Assembly: GCA_946614685.1 (NCBI GenBank)
Contig: CAMOHF010000030.1
Location: 1 to 9,066 of the forward strand
DNA from: an uncultured Clostridia bacterium
GTDB lineage: Bacteria > Bacillota > Clostridia > Lachnospirales > Lachnospiraceae
Direction: 5' to 3'
Length of the DNA stretch: 9,066 nucleotides
Made by a program: the position numbers and the translations under genes. Under the pieces are notes generated by a model. It saw nothing but the letters and a program-made list of their open reading frames with translations. It was not told where the DNA came from and did not search any database. Positions 6,474-9,066 of the stretch are shown piece by piece. How positions within the stretch are numbered: position 1 is the stretch's first letter; the number at the start of each line of letters is the position of its first letter.

Positions 6474-8138
6474 ATGGACAAGATTCAAGTAAAGCTAAAC
6501 GGACAGACCTACAGTGTGGATAAGTTCACCACGATCACGGAGCTGATCAAGACAGCACTCCCGCAGGAGGACAGATTCAAGTATGTACTTGCCTTCCGGG
6601 ACAAAAAGCTTTCCGAACTCGGTGTGCTTTTGGATCGGGATTGCGAGGTGGAACTCATCGGCAAGAACACGGTGATGGGTATGGATACCTATAAGCGAAG
6701 TCTGACGCTTCTGATGGTGAAGGCTTTTGCGGACGTACTGGGCAATGTTGCAAACCATCGTGTTAATGTCATGTATTCCATCGGTAAGGGATACTTCTGT
6801 CGCCTGATCTCCGATGAGGTTGAACTTACGGAGAAACTTATCGAGAACGTGAAGGCCAGGATGGAAGAACTTGCATATCTGGATATGAAGATCGTGAAGG
6901 AATCTGTGGCTACGGATGAGGCGATCCGCAGATTTGCCAGACAGGGGATGGAAGACAAAGAAAAGCTTTTCAAATTCCGCCGTGTATCCAAGGCCAATAT
7001 GTACAGCCTGGACGGATACGAGGACTATTTCTACGGCTATATGGTGCCCTCGACAGGTTATCTGAAGTGCTTTGACATGATTCCCTACGATGACGGCTTT
7101 GTACTTGTGGTTCCGGACAAATCCAATCCGGATGTTGTACCGGAGTTTGTGCCTTATGAGAAACTGTTCCATGTATTAAAGAGCTCCGATGACTGGAGCA
7201 AGACGCTTCATGTGAGCAATGTCGGTGAATTAAACGAGACCATTACGACCGGAGAGATCAATGAGCTGATACTGGTGCAGGAAGCGCTGCAGGAGAAGCA
7301 GATCGCAGAGATTGCGGATATGATCAAGGAGCGCGGCAAACGTTTCGTTTTAATTGCGGGACCTTCATCTTCGGGAAAGACGACCTTTTCCCACAGACTG
7401 TCCGTACAGCTTCGGGCACACGGACTTCGACCCTATCCTTTGGCCCTCGACAATTATTTTGTAGAGCGTGAACAGACACCGAAGGATGAGAACGGAAACT
7501 ATGATTTCGAGTGCCTCGGAGCGATGGACCTTACGCTTTTCAATGAGCATGTGACCAGACTTTTGGCCGGTGAGAAGGTGGAGATTCCTACATTCAACTT
7601 CACCATCGGTAAGAAAGAGTACAAGGGAAAGACGATGCAGCTTGCGCCGACGGACGTGCTTGTAGCCGAGGGTATTCATGCATTAAATCCCAAGATGACG
7701 GAGAAGATCCCCGACAACGACAAGTTTAAGGTGTACATCAGTGCCCTGACGCAGCTCAATATCGACGAGCATAACCGTATTCCCACGACGGATGGTCGAC
7801 TGATCCGACGTATCGTTCGTGATGCGAGAACCAGAGGCAACACGGCACAGGATACGATCGCCATGTGGGATTCGGTTCGAAGAGGCGAAGAAAAAAACAT
7901 CTTCCCCTTCCAAGAAGAGGCAGATGCTATGTTCAACTCAGCGCTTATTTACGAACTTTCTGTGATCAAGCAGTTTGCGGAGCCTTTGCTCTTCGCAGTA
8001 CCCAGAGATTCCTTTGAGTACTACGAGGCAAAACGATTGTTGAAGTTCCTTGATTATTTTGTGGGAATGGACGTGACACGTATCCCGATGAATTCCATCT
8101 TACGTGAGTTTGTCGGAGGCGGATGCTTCGATGTGTAA
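6474..8138 (+). CDS. Nucleoside (uridine-kinase-like) kinase with N-terminal TGS and ThrRS-like domains
   Basis: The 554-residue protein is a three-part fusion. Residues about 1-65 look like a TGS domain (KIQVKLNGQTYSVDKFTTITELIK). About 70-215 resemble the second additional domain of threonyl-tRNA synthetase (YKRSLTLLMVKAFADVL, YSIGKGYFCRL, FKFRRVSKANMYSLDGYEDYFYGYMVPSTGYL). About 290-510 form a P-loop kinase of the uridine kinase/phosphoribulokinase family. Its Walker A is GPSSSGKT (296-303), with LALDNYF (323-329), VAEGIHALNP (397-406) and a lid-like IRRIVRDARTRGN (444-456). The end, IPMNSILREFVGGG, is typical of this Firmicutes family. It probably phosphorylates a nucleoside with NTP in the cytosol, but the substrate is not proven by sequence. 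The HxxxH zinc motif of the tRNA synthetase module is absent (Arg75 and Leu79 stand at the likely positions), so editing activity is not expected. AGGGGG at 6460-6465 precedes ATG by eight bases. It is the last gene of the operon. Confidence 0.88.
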   Translation: MDKIQVKLNGQTYSVDKFTTITELIKTALPQEDRFKYVLAFRDKKLSELGVLLDRDCEVELIGKNTVMGMDTYKRSLTLLMVKAFADVLGNVANHRVNVMYSIGKGYFCRLISDEVELTEKLIENVKARMEELAYLDMKIVKESVATDEAIRRFARQGMEDKEKLFKFRRVSKANMYSLDGYEDYFYGYMVPSTGYLKCFDMIPYDDGFVLVVPDKSNPDVVPEFVPYEKLFHVLKSSDDWSKTLHVSNVGELNETITTGEINELILVQEALQEKQIAEIADMIKERGKRFVLIAGPSSSGKTTFSHRLSVQLRAHGLRPYPLALDNYFVEREQTPKDENGNYDFECLGAMDLTLFNEHVTRLLAGEKVEIPTFNFTIGKKEYKGKTMQLAPTDVLVAEGIHALNPKMTEKIPDNDKFKVYISALTQLNIDEHNRIPTTDGRLIRRIVRDARTRGNTAQDTIAMWDSVRRGEEKNIFPFQEEADAMFNSALIYELSVIKQFAEPLLFAVPRDSFEYYEAKRLLKFLDYFVGMDVTRIPMNSILREFVGGGCFDV

Positions 8139-8140
8139 GT

Positions 8141-9066
8141 CTAGTTCTTGGACTGAATAAAGTTATAAAACTCACTCTGCGGGAGCGGCTTGGAGAAGTA
8201 GTAGCCCTGGATGTAATCCACACCCAGTGCCTTCATGCTTTCAAGCTCTTCCGCAGTTTCTATTCCCTCGGCTACGATCTTCAAGCCGAGTTCTTTGATC
8301 ATGCGGACCGTAGCGGACATGACAACCTTCGCACGTTCATTTCTGAAATACTCCTGTGTCATGGAACGATCAAATTTTACGATATCGACAGGCATATCCA
8401 CGATGTAGTTGAGGTTGGACTCACCGGTACCGAAGTCGTCCAGAGAGAAACTGCAGCCGATCTCGCGAAGCTGATGCATATTGTCCAGAAGGATGTGTCG
8501 CTGCGTCAGTGTGGATGTCTCGGTGATCTCCAAGTTGATGGAGTCGGGTGAGAGATTGTGCCTGTCCATGATGGAGAGATATTTGGATGCGAGCTGCTTG
8601 TTCTCGCACTGCGCTACGGACAGATTCACCTCGATGTACTTAATGCCTCTGGAGAGGATGTTGCTGTTGGCCAGGATGTGGCAGGTCTTTTCAAATACAC
8701 GCTCACCGATCTGTTCGATCAGGCCGTTCTCCTCTGCGACAGGGATGAATTTGCCGGGCATTACCATATCACCGTTGGCGTTGCGCATACGAGCAAGAGC
8801 CTCGGCTGAGACAAATTTGCTTTCATGCACGGAGTAAATCGGCTGGTAGAAGACCTCAATGCGGTCGTCGACGATGGCCTGCTTGATCTCTTTCACCATG
8901 CTGTGGTAGTCGTGAATCTGGCTGACGGTGGATTTGTCAAGATTGATGGTAGTGCGCTTGTCTGCGGTGCCTTCGCGATAATACTGGTAAACCGTGAGAA
9001 GCTCGTCTGCGTTGTCCACAACCCAACCGTCCACGGCGTAGAGGAAGAAGGCTTTTACGGCGCGAT
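8141..9066 (-). CDS. EAL-domain c-di-GMP phosphodiesterase with a degenerate GGDEF-like remnant (N-terminus outside the window)
   Basis: The frame is open to the right edge, so the gene starts beyond base 9066. About 307 residues are visible, ten of them before the GTG at 9034, and that GTG is probably internal. Numbering from 9034, an EAL domain covers about 47-292 with all the usual catalytic elements: YQPI, EALAR (Glu78), VNLS (Asn137), INLEITET (Glu169), LDDFGTG (Asp199, Asp200), VDIVKFDRSM (Lys220), AEGIET (Glu256) and YIQGYYFSKPL (Gln276). It should therefore hydrolyse cyclic di-GMP to pGpG. Before it, VDGWVVDNADELLTVYQYYREG resembles the end of a GGDEF domain (DNADELL...Y) but has lost the usual AMYxAK pattern. 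No membrane segment is visible in this part. The stop is TAG at 8143-8141, two bases from the stop of the convergent kinase gene. Its target process cannot be inferred from these neighbours. Confidence 0.9.
   Translation of the reverse strand, partial: RAVKAFFLYAVDGWVVDNADELLTVYQYYREGTADKRTTINLDKSTVSQIHDYHSMVKEIKQAIVDDRIEVFYQPIYSVHESKFVSAEALARMRNANGDMVMPGKFIPVAEENGLIEQIGERVFEKTCHILANSNILSRGIKYIEVNLSVAQCENKQLASKYLSIMDRHNLSPDSINLEITETSTLTQRHILLDNMHQLREIGCSFSLDDFGTGESNLNYIVDMPVDIVKFDRSMTQEYFRNERAKVVMSATVRMIKELGLKIVAEGIETAEELESMKALGVDYIQGYYFSKPLPQSEFYNFIQSKN

Noticed and set aside
6495..7172. 225-residue open frame on the minus strand inside the kinase gene
   Set aside because: It is antisense to a clearly coding region, with no recognisable motif and His/Leu/Arg-rich content as expected from a shadow frame.
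8123..8551. 142-residue plus-strand frame opposite the EAL gene
   Set aside because: The minus strand has all EAL motifs in order; this frame overlaps the end of the kinase gene and matches nothing known.

Overview
The window looks like chromosomal housekeeping DNA from an anaerobic Firmicute, most likely a Lachnospiraceae-type Clostridium relative. The reasons are the gene order dgt–dnaG–rpoD–trmK, strong AGGAGG-type ribosome binding sites, TTG starts, a lipobox-type foldase lipoprotein, and a nucleoside kinase with a threonyl-tRNA-synthetase-like N-terminus. The family-level assignment is an inference from protein character. No database comparison was possible.

Layout, left to right. (1) Bases 1-296 hold the 3' end of a MalG-type sugar ABC transporter permease, closed by a textbook intrinsic terminator (309-341). 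(2) A consensus-like promoter (TTGACG-17-TAAAAT) drives a single-gene unit for a parvulin/PrsA-like lipoprotein (427-1533). This unit ends in an unusually long imperfect hairpin followed by a T-run (1537-1606), which is both a terminator and a candidate dispersed palindromic repeat. (3) A TATAAT box at 1645-1650 probably starts a long co-directional unit: dgt (dGTP triphosphohydrolase), dnaG (primase), rpoD (primary sigma factor), trmK (tRNA m1A22 methyltransferase) and a TGS/ThrRS-like/uridine-kinase-like fusion protein. Gaps are only 12, 32, -4 and 15 bases, so this is a macromolecular-synthesis operon linking nucleotide pools, replication initiation, transcription and tRNA modification. (4) On the minus strand, running in from the right edge, is a c-di-GMP phosphodiesterase-type EAL protein with an apparently degenerate GGDEF remnant. 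It converges on the kinase gene with only two bases between stop codons.

No mobile element, CRISPR array, phage gene, tRNA or rRNA was seen. I found no convincing wholly new system. The points most worth a second look are the long hairpin element at 1537-1606, the parvulin-like domain that lacks the conserved histidines, the kinase that keeps a ThrRS-like module without its metal-binding histidines, and the terminator-less convergent junction.
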